From Streptomyces davaonensis JCM 4913 (GTDB taxonomy: Bacteria > Actinomycetota > Actinomycetes > Streptomycetales > Streptomycetaceae): 64,000 nt of DNA. Below the pieces are notes generated by a model. That model saw only the letters and a list, made by a program, of their open reading frames with translations. It was not told where the DNA came from and searched no databases. The stretch is from positions 1,178,001-1,242,000 of the forward strand of contig NC_020504.1 in assembly GCF_000349325.1 (NCBI RefSeq), read 5' to 3'. The position numbers were made by a program, and so were the translations under genes. Positions 41,638 to 50,541 of this stretch are shown piece after piece (the first letter of the stretch is position 1; each line of letters starts with the position of its first letter).

Positions 41638-43151
41638 GCGGCGGCCCTCCCGGTGGCTGCGGCCATCACGGTTTCCTCGGTGGCTTCGGAGCGGGGGATC
41701 TCGGCGGTCAGCCGACCCTCGTGCATCACCAGCACGCGGTCGGCCATGCCGAGGACCTCGGGCAGGTCGGAGGAGATCATCAGGACGGCGACGCCGTCGG
41801 CGGCGAGCTCGGACAGCAGCCGGTGGACCTCGGCCTTCGTACCGACGTCGATACCGCGGGTGGGCTCGTCGACGATGAGCACCTCGGGCCGCGTCGCCAG
41901 CCATTTGGCGAGGACCACCTTCTGCTGGTTGCCGCCGGAGAGGGTGGAGACGGCGTCGGCGATCCGCGCGTACTTCACCTGGAGCTTGACCGCCCAGTCG
42001 AGGGAGCGGCTGCGTTCGGCGTCGCGGTCCATCAGCCCGGCCTTCACGGTCGTACGCAGTCCGGTGAGGCCGATGTTGCGTTCGATGGACATGTCCATCA
42101 CCAGGCCCTGGGCGCGCCGGTCCTCCGGCACCAGCGCCAGACCGGCCGCCATGGCGGTGGAGGGGGCGCCGTTGACCAGGGCCTTTCCGCCCACGCTCAC
42201 TTCACCGGCGTCCCAGCGGTCGATGCCGAAGACCGCTCGTGCGACCTCGGTACGGCCCGCGCCGACCAGTCCGGCCAGGCCGACGATCTCGCCGCGCCGG
42301 ACCTCGAAGGAGACGTCGGTGAAGACGCCCTCGCGGGTCAGCCGGCGCACGCTCAGTGCGACCTCGCCCGGTTCGACGTCCTGCTTGGGGTACAGCTCCT
42401 CCAGGTCGCGGCCGACCATCCGGCGCACGAGGTCGTCCTCGGTCATGCCCTCCAGCGGCTCGCAGGCGATCCAGGAGCCGTCGCGCAGGGTCGTCACCCT
42501 TCGGCAGATCCGGAAGATCTCCTCCAGGCGGTGGGAGATGAACAGGACGGCGGCGCCCTGTTCGCGCAGGGTGCGGACGACGCCGAAGAGCCGGGCGACC
42601 TCGCTGCCGGTGAGGGCGGCGGTCGGCTCGTCCATGATCAGGACGCGGGCGTCGAAGGAGAGCGCCTTGGCGATCTCCACAATCTGCTGGTCGGCGATGG
42701 ACAGGCCGCGCGCCGGGCGGTCGGGGTCGAGTTCGACGTCGAGGCGCTTCATCAGGGCGAGGGTGGCGGCGTGGGTGGCCTTGTGGTCGATCCGGCCGAG
42801 CGCGCGCCGCGGCTGGCGGCCCATGAAGATGTTCTCGGCGATCGACAGGTCCGGGAAGAGGGTCGGCTCCTGGTAGATCACGGCGATCCCGGCGTCCCGG
42901 GCGTCGCCGGGGCCGTGGAAGACGACGGGCGCGCCGTCGAGCAGCACCTGGCCGGAGTCCGGCCGGTGCACACCGGCGAGCGTCTTGATGAGGGTCGACT
43001 TGCCCGCGCCGTTCTCTCCGGCGAGGGCGTGCACCTCCCCGGGGAACAGCTCCAGGGAGACGTCCCGCAGGGCGCGGACCGCGCCGAAGGACTTCGAAAC
43101 GTCCCTGAGCGCCAGTACCGGGGCCGGACCCGTGGTGGACGGGTGGGTCAT
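41634..43151 (-). CDS. rhaT: Rhamnose ABC transporter ATPase (two fused nucleotide-binding domains)
   Basis: 505 residues with two ABC domains. The first has Walker [10 protein letters not shown] and signature [15 protein letters not shown]. The second has the degenerate P-loop GLVGAGRTE and an intact [16 protein letters not shown] with DEPTRGID. This RbsA-like arrangement is normal for class-2 sugar importers. It is the first gene of the leftward rhamnose operon. ATG at 43151 lies about 45 bp after a LacI-like palindrome and about 70 bp after a good promoter. Confidence 0.92.
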   Translation of the reverse strand: MTHPSTTGPAPVLALRDVSKSFGAVRALRDVSLELFPGEVHALAGENGAGKSTLIKTLAGVHRPDSGQVLLDGAPVVFHGPGDARDAGIAVIYQEPTLFPDLSIAENIFMGRQPRRALGRIDHKATHAATLALMKRLDVELDPDRPARGLSIADQQIVEIAKALSFDARVLIMDEPTAALTGSEVARLFGVVRTLREQGAAVLFISHRLEEIFRICRRVTTLRDGSWIACEPLEGMTEDDLVRRMVGRDLEELYPKQDVEPGEVALSVRRLTREGVFTDVSFEVRRGEIVGLAGLVGAGRTEVARAVFGIDRWDAGEVSVGGKALVNGAPSTAMAAGLALVPEDRRAQGLVMDMSIERNIGLTGLRTTVKAGLMDRDAERSRSLDWAVKLQVKYARIADAVSTLSGGNQQKVVLAKWLATRPEVLIVDEPTRGIDVGTKAEVHRLLSELAADGVAVLMISSDLPEVLGMADRVLVMHEGRLTAEIPRSEATEETVMAAATGRAAA

Positions 43152-43195
43152 GGGGGCTCCTCGACGACGTCGGCGGGACGGCCCTCGCGACGTCG

Positions 43196-43276
43196 TGAAA
43201 GGTTTCAACTTGGTTGCCGGGACGTTAGACACGCCGCGCATGTCACGTCAATGGGTGCGTGTCGAAAAACTTTCGA
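43196..43276 (-). promoter_or_regulatory. Leftward rhamnose promoter with LacI-like operators
   Basis: On the minus strand TTGACG (43251-43246) and TAACGT (43227-43222) are 18 bp apart, a good vegetative promoter. Just downstream lies TGAAA-GG-TTTCA (43196-43207), and upstream TCGAAA-AAC-TTTCGA (43262-43276). A LacI dimer at the first site would block transcript initiation or elongation. Confidence 0.7.
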
Positions 43277-43325
43277 TGAATCAAGGTCGCGGCGGAGTCA
43301 CGGGCAACGGGCTATGACATGGGGG

Positions 43326-43399
43326 TTGACACCCCTTCGGGGGGCTCATAACTTCCCGTCTTGAATCGTTTCACAGCGATGCCTTTCTGAAGACTTTCA
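43326..43399 (+). promoter_or_regulatory. Rightward rhaI promoter with LacI-like operators
   Basis: TTGACA (43326-43331) and TAACTT (43349-43354) are 17 bp apart, the best promoter match I found in the window. TGAATCGTTTCA (43362-43373) lies over the probable start point and TGAAGACTTTCA (43388-43399) follows in the leader; both resemble the TGAAACGTTTCA LacI-family consensus. rhaI starts at 43423. Confidence 0.72.
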
Positions 43400-43422
43400 A
43401 ACCGACGTCACAGGAGCCCGAA

Positions 43423-44583
43423 GTGACCGAGCTCGCCGCGGTGAAGGCCGCGCTCAGGACCCAGGCCGTCGAGACGCCGTCGTGGGCGTACGGGAACTCG
43501 GGGACCCGCTTCAAGGTGTTCGCCCAGCAAGGCGTGCCACGGACGCCGCGGGAGAAGCTGGAGGATGCGGGGCAGGTCCATGCCTTCACGGGAGTGGCGC
43601 CGACGGTCGCGCTGCACATCCCCTGGGACAAGGTCGAGGACTACACGGCGCTGGCGAAGTACGCCGAGGAGCGGGGCGTACGGCTCGGCGCGATCAACTC
43701 CAACACCTTCCAGGACGACGACTACAAGCTCGGGAGCATCTGCCACCCCGAGGCGGCGGTGCGCCGCAAGGCCGTCGATCATCTGCTGGAGTGCGTCGAC
43801 ATCATGGACGCGACCGGTTCCCGGGATCTGAAGCTGTGGTTCGCCGACGGGACGAACTATCCCGGGCAGGACGACATCCGCGGCCGGCAGGACCGGCTCG
43901 CCGAAGGTCTTGCCGAGGTGTACGAGCGGCTCGGGGACGGGCAGCGGATGCTGCTGGAGTACAAGTTCTTCGAGCCCGCCTTCTATACGACGGACGTCCC
44001 GGACTGGGGCACCGCCTATGCGCACTGTCTGAAGCTGGGGCCGAAGGCGCAGGTCGTCGTGGACACGGGGCATCACGCGCCGGGGACCAATATCGAGTTC
44101 ATCGTGGCGACGCTGCTGCGGGAGGGGAAGCTCGGGGGGTTCGACTTCAACTCGCGGTTCTATGCGGACGATGACCTGATGGTGGGGGCCGCGGATCCGT
44201 TCCAGTTGTTCCGGATCATGTATGAGGTGGTGCGGGGTGGGGGGTTCACCTCGGATGTCGCGTTCATGCTCGATCAGTGCCACAACATCGAGGCGAAGAT
44301 TCCGGCGATCATTCGGTCGGTCATGAATGTGCAGGAGGCTACGGCGAAGGCGTTGCTGGTCGACCGGGATGCGCTGTCTGTTGCGCAGGCTTCCGGGGAC
44401 GTTCTCGCGGCCAACGCCGTGCTGATGGATGCGTACAACACGGATGTGCGGCCGTTGCTTCGTGAGGTGCGGGAGGAGATGGGGTTGGACCCCGAGCCCC
44501 TCGCTGCGTATGCCCGTTCCGGGTGGGCCGAGGAGATTGTGGCTTCTCGGGTTGGTGGGGAGCAGGCCGGTTGGGGGGCGTGA
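43423..44583 (+). CDS. rhaI: L-rhamnose isomerase
   Basis: 386 residues. It converts L-rhamnose to L-rhamnulose, the first step inside the cell. The TIM-barrel metal-site motifs of the Pseudomonas-stutzeri-type enzyme are visible: LLEYKFFEPAFY, VVDTGHHAPGTN, GFDFNSRFYADDDLM and MLDQCHNIEAK. GTG start with CAGGAG upstream. The downstream half is richer in T- and G-ending codons (ATGTAT, GGTGGGGGG) than its neighbours, a local base-composition shift that runs into the following intergenic repeat. It heads the catabolic operon rhaI-rhaEW-rhaB. Confidence 0.93.
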   Translation: MTELAAVKAALRTQAVETPSWAYGNSGTRFKVFAQQGVPRTPREKLEDAGQVHAFTGVAPTVALHIPWDKVEDYTALAKYAEERGVRLGAINSNTFQDDDYKLGSICHPEAAVRRKAVDHLLECVDIMDATGSRDLKLWFADGTNYPGQDDIRGRQDRLAEGLAEVYERLGDGQRMLLEYKFFEPAFYTTDVPDWGTAYAHCLKLGPKAQVVVDTGHHAPGTNIEFIVATLLREGKLGGFDFNSRFYADDDLMVGAADPFQLFRIMYEVVRGGGFTSDVAFMLDQCHNIEAKIPAIIRSVMNVQEATAKALLVDRDALSVAQASGDVLAANAVLMDAYNTDVRPLLREVREEMGLDPEPLAAYARSGWAEEIVASRVGGEQAGWGA

Positions 44584-44639
44584 CTCGTCTGCCTGGTTCT
44601 GGTTCGTCGCGGAGTGCGGGTTCGTCGTGGCTTGTCGCG

Positions 44640-44684
44640 CCCACGCGGCGGAGCCGCAAATCGATACAGCCCCGCGCCCCTGAG
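44640..44684. repeat. Streptomyces-type intergenic repeat with small hairpin
   Basis: The stretch from CCCACGCGGCGGAG through GAGCCGCAAATCG to ACAGCCCCGCGCCCC matches, from memory, a short repeat scattered between genes in many Streptomyces genomes. GCGGC (44645-44649) and GCCGC (44653-44657) form a tight hairpin. It follows rhaI and may affect transcript ends. Confidence 0.55.
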
Positions 44685-44724
44685 GGAAGTGCACGCCCCG
44701 TCTCTTGATCAGTGAGGAAACTCC

Positions 44725-46764
44725 ATGTCCACCCATCCTGAAGCCGCCGCTCTTCTCGCCCGGTCCCATCGGCTCGGCTCCGATCCCCGTAACACCAACT
44801 ACGCCGGTGGTAACGCGTCGGCGAAAGGTGTCGAAACCGATCCCGTGACGGGGGGTGACGTGGAGCTGATGTGGGTCAAGGGGTCCGGTGGGGATCTCGG
44901 GACGCTCACCGGGAGTGGGCTGGCCGTGTTGCGGCTGGATCGGATGCGGGCGCTCGTCGACGTCTACCCCGGCGTCGAGCGCGAGGACGAGATGGTTGCC
45001 GCCTTCGATTACTGCCTGCATGGGAAGGGGGGTGCCGCTCCGTCCATCGACACCGCCATGCACGGGCTGGTCGAGGCCGCTCATGTCGATCATCTGCATC
45101 CGGACTCCGGCATCGCGCTCGCCTGCGCCGCCGACGGGGAGAAGCTGACCGCCGAGTGCTTCGGCGACACCGTGGTGTGGGTGCCATGGCGGCGGCCCGG
45201 GTTTCAGCTCGGGCTGGACATCGCGGCGGTGAAGGCGGCCCATCCGCAGGCCATCGGGTGCGTCCTCGGCGGGCACGGGATCACCGCCTGGGGCGACAGC
45301 TCCGAGGAGTGCGAGCGGAACTCGCTGCACATCATCCGCACCGCCGAGGCGTTCCTGGCGGAGCAGGGCAGGGCCGAGCCGTTCGGGGCCGTCGTCGAGG
45401 GGTACGAGGCTCTCGGTGAGGGTGAGCGCAGGGCTCGGGCCGCCGCGCTCGCGCCGTATGTGCGTGCCCTCGCCTCCCAGGACCGGGCCCAGGTCGGTCA
45501 CTTCACCGACTCCGATGTCGTGCTCGACTTCCTGTCCCGTGCCGAGCACCCCCGGCTCGCCGCGCTCGGCACCTCCTGCCCCGATCACTTCCTGCGGACG
45601 AAGGTGCGGCCGCTGGTCCTCGATCTGCCGCCGGCCGCTCCGCTGGAGGAGGCCGTCGCGCGGCTGAAGGAGCTGCACGCCGAGTACCGCGAGGAGTATG
45701 CCGCCTACTACCAGCGGCACGCCCTGCCCAACTCCCCCGCGATGCGTGGCGCCGACCCGGCGATCGTGCTCGTCCCCGGCGTCGGCATGTTCTCCTTCGG
45801 CAAGGACAAGCAGACCGCCCGGGTCGCCGGTGAGTTCTACGTCAACGCCATCAATGTGATGCGCGGCGCCGAGGCGGTGTCGACGTACGCGCCGATCGAG
45901 GAGTCCGAGAAGTTCCGGATCGAGTACTGGGCCCTTGAGGAGGCCAAGCTCCAGCGGATGCCGAAGCCCAAGGCGCTGGCCACGAGGGTCGCGTTGGTCA
46001 CGGGGGCGGGCAGCGGGATCGGCAAGGCCATCGCCCGTCGGCTGGTCGACGAGGGCGCGTATGTGGTCGTCGCCGATCTGAACGGTGACAACGCCGCTGC
46101 CGTCGCCGAGGAGTTGGGCGGGGCGGACAAGGCCGTCGCCGTCACCGTCGATGTGACGGACGAGGAGCAGATCGCCGACGCGTTCCGGGCCGCGGTGCTC
46201 GCCTTCGGCGGGGTCGACCTGGTCGTGAACAACGCGGGGATCTCCATCTCCAAGCCGCTGCTGGAGACTTCGGCCAAGGACTGGGACCTCCAGCACGACA
46301 TCATGGCCCGCGGTTCCTTCCTGGTCTCGCGGGAGGCGGCGCGGGTGATGATCGCGCAGGAGCTGGGCGGTGACATCGTGTACATCGCGTCCAAGAACGC
46401 CGTCTTCGCGGGCCCCAACAACATCGCCTACTCCGCCACCAAGGCCGACCAGGCCCACCAAGTGCGGCTGCTGGCAGCGGAGTTGGGCGAGCACGGGATC
46501 CGGGTCAACGGTGTCAACCCGGACGGTGTGGTGCGCGGCTCCGGGATCTTCGCCGGTGGCTGGGGTGCCCAGCGGGCCGCGGTGTACGGGGTGGAGGAGG
46601 AGAAGCTGGGCGAGTTCTACGCCCAGCGGACCATCCTCAAGCGCGAGGTACTGCCCGAGCATGTCGCGGCCGCCGTCTTCGCGCTCACGGGCGGCGACCT
46701 CACCCACACCACCGGGCTGCACATCCCCGTCGACGCCGGCGTCGCGGCCGCCTTCCTGCGGTGA
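44725..46764 (+). CDS. rhaEW: Bifunctional rhamnulose-1-phosphate aldolase / L-lactaldehyde dehydrogenase (RhaEW)
   Basis: 679 residues. Residues 1-400 are a class II aldolase with zinc ligands in HLHPDSG (His123, His125) and GGHGITAWG (about 184-192). Residues about 415-679 are a short-chain dehydrogenase with GAGSGIG (426-432), NNAG and catalytic Tyr569/Lys573 in YSATK. In the RhaEW family the fused enzyme cleaves rhamnulose-1-phosphate to DHAP and L-lactaldehyde and oxidises the latter to L-lactate with NAD. The stop overlaps rhaB by GTGA. The lactate it makes fits the lutABC genes just downstream. Confidence 0.92.
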   Translation: MSTHPEAAALLARSHRLGSDPRNTNYAGGNASAKGVETDPVTGGDVELMWVKGSGGDLGTLTGSGLAVLRLDRMRALVDVYPGVEREDEMVAAFDYCLHGKGGAAPSIDTAMHGLVEAAHVDHLHPDSGIALACAADGEKLTAECFGDTVVWVPWRRPGFQLGLDIAAVKAAHPQAIGCVLGGHGITAWGDSSEECERNSLHIIRTAEAFLAEQGRAEPFGAVVEGYEALGEGERRARAAALAPYVRALASQDRAQVGHFTDSDVVLDFLSRAEHPRLAALGTSCPDHFLRTKVRPLVLDLPPAAPLEEAVARLKELHAEYREEYAAYYQRHALPNSPAMRGADPAIVLVPGVGMFSFGKDKQTARVAGEFYVNAINVMRGAEAVSTYAPIEESEKFRIEYWALEEAKLQRMPKPKALATRVALVTGAGSGIGKAIARRLVDEGAYVVVADLNGDNAAAVAEELGGADKAVAVTVDVTDEEQIADAFRAAVLAFGGVDLVVNNAGISISKPLLETSAKDWDLQHDIMARGSFLVSREAARVMIAQELGGDIVYIASKNAVFAGPNNIAYSATKADQAHQVRLLAAELGEHGIRVNGVNPDGVVRGSGIFAGGWGAQRAAVYGVEEEKLGEFYAQRTILKREVLPEHVAAAVFALTGGDLTHTTGLHIPVDAGVAAAFLR

Positions 46765-46814
46765 GCGGCTCGGTGAAGGTGAGCGGCTCCGCGAAGGGGA
46801 GCGGCTCCGTGAAG
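46761..46814 (+). repeat. Three tandem 18-bp repeats at the start of rhaB
   Basis: Units at 46761-46778, 46779-46796 and 46797-46814 share GTGAGCGGCTC-type sequence (units 2 and 3 differ at three positions), encoding (V/G)SGS(V/A)K three times. They contain several in-frame GTG codons, so copy-number change would alter only the dispensable N-terminus. Confidence 0.8.
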
Positions 46815-48236
46815 TCGTACGCCGCGGTCGACCTCGGCGCGTCCAGTGGACGGGTCATGGTCGGCCGCGTCGGCCCGGACAGCCTGGAGCTGGCCGAGGC
46901 GCACCGGTTCCCCAACCGGCCGGTGCGGGTTCCGGAGGGGCTTCGGTGGGATGTCCTCGGGCTGTACGCCGGGGTGTTGGAGGGACTGCGGGCGGCCGGG
47001 CGGGTCGACTCCGTCGGCATCGACAGCTGGGCCGTGGACTACGGCCTGCTCGACGCGGACGGGGCGCTGCTCGGCAATCCCGTGCACTACCGCGACGCCC
47101 GTACGGAGGGCGTCGCGGAGAAGGTGTGGGCGAGCGTGCCCGCCGAGGAGCTGTATGGGGCGACGGGGCTTCAGTACGCGCCCTTCAACACCCTGTATCA
47201 GCTCAAGGCCGATCAACTCACCCGTGCGGACCGGCTGTTGTTGATTCCCGATCTGCTGACGTACTGGCTCACCGGCGAACAGGGCACCGAGCTGACCAAC
47301 GCCTCGACCACGCAGCTCATCGATCCCCGGACCCGGACATGGGCGACCGTCGTCGCCCAACGCCTCGGCATCGACCTGGAGTTGTTCGCGCCGCTGAGAC
47401 AACCCGGCGATCCGGCCGGGTTCCTGCGCCCCGAAGTGCTGGAGGAGACGGGACTTGCCGGGCCGGTGCCGGTGACGGCGGTCGGCTCGCACGACACCGC
47501 CTCGGCGGTGGCCGCGGTCCCGGCCGCCGACGGTGAGCGGTTCGCGTACATCTGCACCGGGACCTGGTCGCTGGCCGGTCTTGAGCTGGACGCGCCGGTG
47601 CTGACCGAGGAGAGCCGGGCCGCCAACTTCACCAATGAGCTGGGGCTCGACGGCACGGTCCGGTATCTGCGCAACATCATGGGCCTGTGGCTGCTCCAGG
47701 AGTGCCTGCGCGCCTGGGGCGAGCCGGACCTCGGCGCGCTGCTGCTCCAAGCGTCCAAGTCGCCGGCGCTGCGGTCGGTGGTGGACGCAGGCGACGCGGC
47801 ATTTCTGGCGCCGGGCCGGATGCCGGAGCGGATCGCCGAGGCGTGCCGCGACTCGGGGCAGCCGGTGCCCGAGTCGCCCGCGCACATCACCCGGTGCATC
47901 CTCGACTCGCTCGCCCTCGCCCACCGGCGTGCCGTCGAGGACGCCCAGCGCCTCGCCGACCGGCCGGTGGACGTCGTGCACATCGTCGGTGGCGGGACCC
48001 GTAACGCCCTGCTGTGCCAGCTCACCGCCGACGCCTGCGGGCTGCCGGTGGTGGCGGGTCCGACTGAGGCCGCGGCGCTCGGCAACGTCCTGGTCCAGGC
48101 GCGACCGCACGGTCTCGTCCGGGACCTCGCGGACGGACGGCGACTGCTCACCCGTACCCAGCCGTTGACCCGCTACGAGCCGCGCGGGCAGTCCGCCCGG
48201 TGGCGGGAGGCGGAAGCCCGGCTCGCCGGGGCGTGA
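46761..48236 (+). CDS. rhaB: L-rhamnulokinase
   Basis: 491 residues of the FGGY kinase family. It phosphorylates L-rhamnulose at O-1. The N-terminal nucleotide fold starts AAVDLGASSGRVMVGRV and includes GIDSWAVDYGLLD; the C-terminal half has VGSHDTASAVAAVP, FAYICTGTWSLAGLEL and HIVGGGTRNALLCQ. The start GTG overlaps the rhaEW stop. The first 18 residues are an odd threefold repeat (GS-K units) preceding the conserved domain, described separately; the family normally begins at about residue 19 here. Confidence 0.93.
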   Translation: MSGSVKVSGSAKGSGSVKSYAAVDLGASSGRVMVGRVGPDSLELAEAHRFPNRPVRVPEGLRWDVLGLYAGVLEGLRAAGRVDSVGIDSWAVDYGLLDADGALLGNPVHYRDARTEGVAEKVWASVPAEELYGATGLQYAPFNTLYQLKADQLTRADRLLLIPDLLTYWLTGEQGTELTNASTTQLIDPRTRTWATVVAQRLGIDLELFAPLRQPGDPAGFLRPEVLEETGLAGPVPVTAVGSHDTASAVAAVPAADGERFAYICTGTWSLAGLELDAPVLTEESRAANFTNELGLDGTVRYLRNIMGLWLLQECLRAWGEPDLGALLLQASKSPALRSVVDAGDAAFLAPGRMPERIAEACRDSGQPVPESPAHITRCILDSLALAHRRAVEDAQRLADRPVDVVHIVGGGTRNALLCQLTADACGLPVVAGPTEAAALGNVLVQARPHGLVRDLADGRRLLTRTQPLTRYEPRGQSARWREAEARLAGA

Positions 48237-48250
48237 GCGGGGTCTCCCCC

Positions 48251-48263
48251 GGGGCTCGGCCCC
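48251..48263 (+). terminator. Small GC hairpin after rhaB
   Basis: GGGGC (48251-48255) pairs with GCCCC (48259-48263) around TCG, extended by one C-G pair on the outside, in the 74-bp gap between rhaB and lutA. There is no T-tract, so it may only attenuate. Confidence 0.3.
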
Positions 48264-48310
48264 GCATTACCCTGCACCCATCCGATGATCGAAGGCGAGA
48301 AGGAGCCGCG

Positions 48311-49066
48311 ATGCGTGTCGCTCTGTTCCTGACCTGTGTCAACGACACGCTCTATCCGGACACCGGCCGCGCCGTGGTGAAGCTGCTGACCAGGCTGGGG
48401 GTCGAGGTCGACTTCCCGATGGCCCAGACCTGCTGCGGACAGGCGCACTACAACACCGGCTACCGCCATGGCGCGGAGCCGCTGGCCCGGCATTTCTCCG
48501 ATGTCTTCGGGGAGTACGAGGCGATCGTCACGCCGTCCGGCAGTTGCGGGGCGATGGTGCGGGAGCTGTATCCGCGGATGGGCGAGCGGGCGCGGGCGGA
48601 GGGGCGCGGGGACGCGCTCGCCGCCACGCTCGCGCCCGTGGTGCCGAAGACGTACGAACTGACGGAGTTCCTGGTGGATGTGCTGGGGGTGACGGACGTC
48701 GGCGCGTACTACCCGCACAAGGTGACCTATCACCCGGCCTGTCACGGGCTGCGCGGGCTGGGTCTCGCGGACCGCCCGCAGCGGCTGCTCCGGGCCGTGA
48801 AGGGGATGGAACTGGTCGAACTCCCGGGCGCCGAGGAGTGCTGCGGCTTCGGCGGCACCTTCGCGGTGAAGAACTCCGATGTCTCGGCGGCGATGGGCGC
48901 GGACAAGGTGCGCAACGCGGAGTCGACGGGCGCGGACGTGCTGTGCGCGGCGGACAACTCCTGTCTGATGCACATCGGCGGGACGATGGCCCGGCTGCGG
49001 ACCGGGATGCGGCCGGTGCACATCGCCGAGATCCTGGCGAGCACGGAGGAGGAACCGGCCGTATGA
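48311..49066 (+). CDS. lutA: Lactate utilization protein LutA (Fe-S oxidoreductase subunit)
   Basis: 251 residues with two CCG-type cysteine motifs, QTCCGQAHYN and EECCGFGGTF, and the conserved YHPACHGLRGLG. This is the LutA/LldE subunit of the LutABC complex that oxidises L-lactate to pyruvate. AAGGAG precedes the ATG, and the stop overlaps lutB by ATGA. It lies 74 bp after rhaB, on the same strand, so read-through from the rhamnose operon is possible and would make metabolic sense. Confidence 0.92.
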   Translation: MRVALFLTCVNDTLYPDTGRAVVKLLTRLGVEVDFPMAQTCCGQAHYNTGYRHGAEPLARHFSDVFGEYEAIVTPSGSCGAMVRELYPRMGERARAEGRGDALAATLAPVVPKTYELTEFLVDVLGVTDVGAYYPHKVTYHPACHGLRGLGLADRPQRLLRAVKGMELVELPGAEECCGFGGTFAVKNSDVSAAMGADKVRNAESTGADVLCAADNSCLMHIGGTMARLRTGMRPVHIAEILASTEEEPAV

Positions 49067-50541
49067 GCGGGACGTTCGTAGGGATGCCGGCCTTTCCGAA
49101 GGCGGCGCACGAGGCCGTGCACGACCAGACCCTGCGCGGAAATCTGCGCCACGCGACGCACACGATCCGCGGGAAGCGGGCCAAGGCCGTGGCGGAGGTG
49201 TCGGACTGGGACGCGCTGCGGGACGCGGGCGCGCGGATCAAGGACCATACGCTGCGTCATCTGGACCGCTATCTGGTCCAGTTGGAGGAGTCGGTCACCG
49301 CGGCGGGCGGTGTCGTGCACTGGGCGGCCGACGCCGACGAGGCGAACCGGATCGTGGCCGAACTGGTCAAGGCGACCGGTGAGTCGGAGGTCGTCAAGGT
49401 CAAGTCCATGGCCACCCAGGAGATCGGGCTCAACGAGGCCCTGGAGGCCGAGGGCATCCGTGCCTACGAGACCGATCTCGCCGAGCTGATCGTGCAGTTG
49501 GGCAAGGACCGGCCCTCGCACATCCTGGTCCCGGCGATCCACCGAAACCGCGGTGAGATCCGGGACATCTTCCGCAGGGAGATGAGCGAGTGGGGCCGCC
49601 CCGCGCCCGAGGGCCTCACCGACACGCCCGCCGAACTCGCCGAAGCGGCCCGGCTGCATCTGCGGGAGAAGTTCCTGCGCGCCAAGGTCGGCATCTCCGG
49701 CGCCAACTTCATGGTCGCCGACACCGGCACACTGGTCGTCGTGGAGTCCGAGGGCAACGGACGGATGTGCCTGACCCTCCCCGAGACGCTGATCTCGGTC
49801 GTCGGCATCGAGAAGGTCGTACCGACGTGGCAGGACCTGGAGGTGTATCTCCAGACCCTCCCCCGCTCCTCCACGGCCGAGCGCATGAACCCGTACACGA
49901 GCATGTGGACGGGCACGACGGACGGTGACGGCCCGCAGGTCTTCCATCTGGTCCTGCTCGACAACGGCCGCACCGACACCCTCGCGGACGAGGTCGGCCG
50001 CCAGGCCCTGCGCTGCATCCGCTGCTCGGCGTGCCTCAATGTCTGCCCGGTGTACGAGCGGGCGGGCGGCCATGCCTACGGCTCGGTCTACCCGGGCCCG
50101 ATCGGCGCCATCCTCAGCCCCCAGCTCCGGGGCACGGCGAGCGAGATCGACGCCTCGTTGCCGTACGCCTCCTCGCTGTGCGGTGCCTGTTACGAGGTGT
50201 GCCCGGTGGCCATCGACATTCCCGAGGTGCTGGTGCATCTGCGGGAGCGGGTGGTGCAGGGCGGCCAGGTGATCAAGGGCGGCAACAAGGTCGTGCTCAA
50301 GCCTGCCAAGGGGCACGCGGCCGAACGGGCGGCCATGCGGGCGGCCGGCTGGGCGTTCGCCCGCCCCGGCGCCCTGCGCACCGGCCAGCGGCTCGCCTCC
50401 CGCACCCGGCGACTGCATCCGCGCAGCCTCCCCGGTCCCGGCAAGGCGTGGAGCGACACCCGGGATCTGCCCGCGGTACCGCCGGAGCCGTTCCGGGACT
50501 GGTGGAAGCGGACGAACGGCGGAAAGGACGGCGCCAAGTGA
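49063..50541 (+). CDS. lutB: Lactate utilization protein LutB (Fe-S cluster subunit)
   Basis: 492 residues. The N-terminal DUF162/LUD part (about 60-310: KVKSMATQEIGLNEALE, GANFMVADTGTLVVVESEGNGRM) is followed by two 4Fe-4S sites, CIRCSACLNVCPVY and CGACYEVCPVAID, then the C-terminal LutB segment ending DWWKR. It passes electrons from lactate oxidation towards the quinone pool. Start and stop overlap lutA and lutC, so the three are coupled. Confidence 0.93.
   Translation: MSGTFVGMPAFPKAAHEAVHDQTLRGNLRHATHTIRGKRAKAVAEVSDWDALRDAGARIKDHTLRHLDRYLVQLEESVTAAGGVVHWAADADEANRIVAELVKATGESEVVKVKSMATQEIGLNEALEAEGIRAYETDLAELIVQLGKDRPSHILVPAIHRNRGEIRDIFRREMSEWGRPAPEGLTDTPAELAEAARLHLREKFLRAKVGISGANFMVADTGTLVVVESEGNGRMCLTLPETLISVVGIEKVVPTWQDLEVYLQTLPRSSTAERMNPYTSMWTGTTDGDGPQVFHLVLLDNGRTDTLADEVGRQALRCIRCSACLNVCPVYERAGGHAYGSVYPGPIGAILSPQLRGTASEIDASLPYASSLCGACYEVCPVAIDIPEVLVHLRERVVQGGQVIKGGNKVVLKPAKGHAAERAAMRAAGWAFARPGALRTGQRLASRTRRLHPRSLPGPGKAWSDTRDLPAVPPEPFRDWWKRTNGGKDGAK

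Noticed and set aside
40000..43400. Very long plus-strand open frames opposite the rhamnose transporter genes, and a similar minus-strand one over 43.4-46.7 kb
   Set aside because: They mirror well-supported genes on the other strand; high third-position GC removes stop codons from shadow frames. They show no domain sense.
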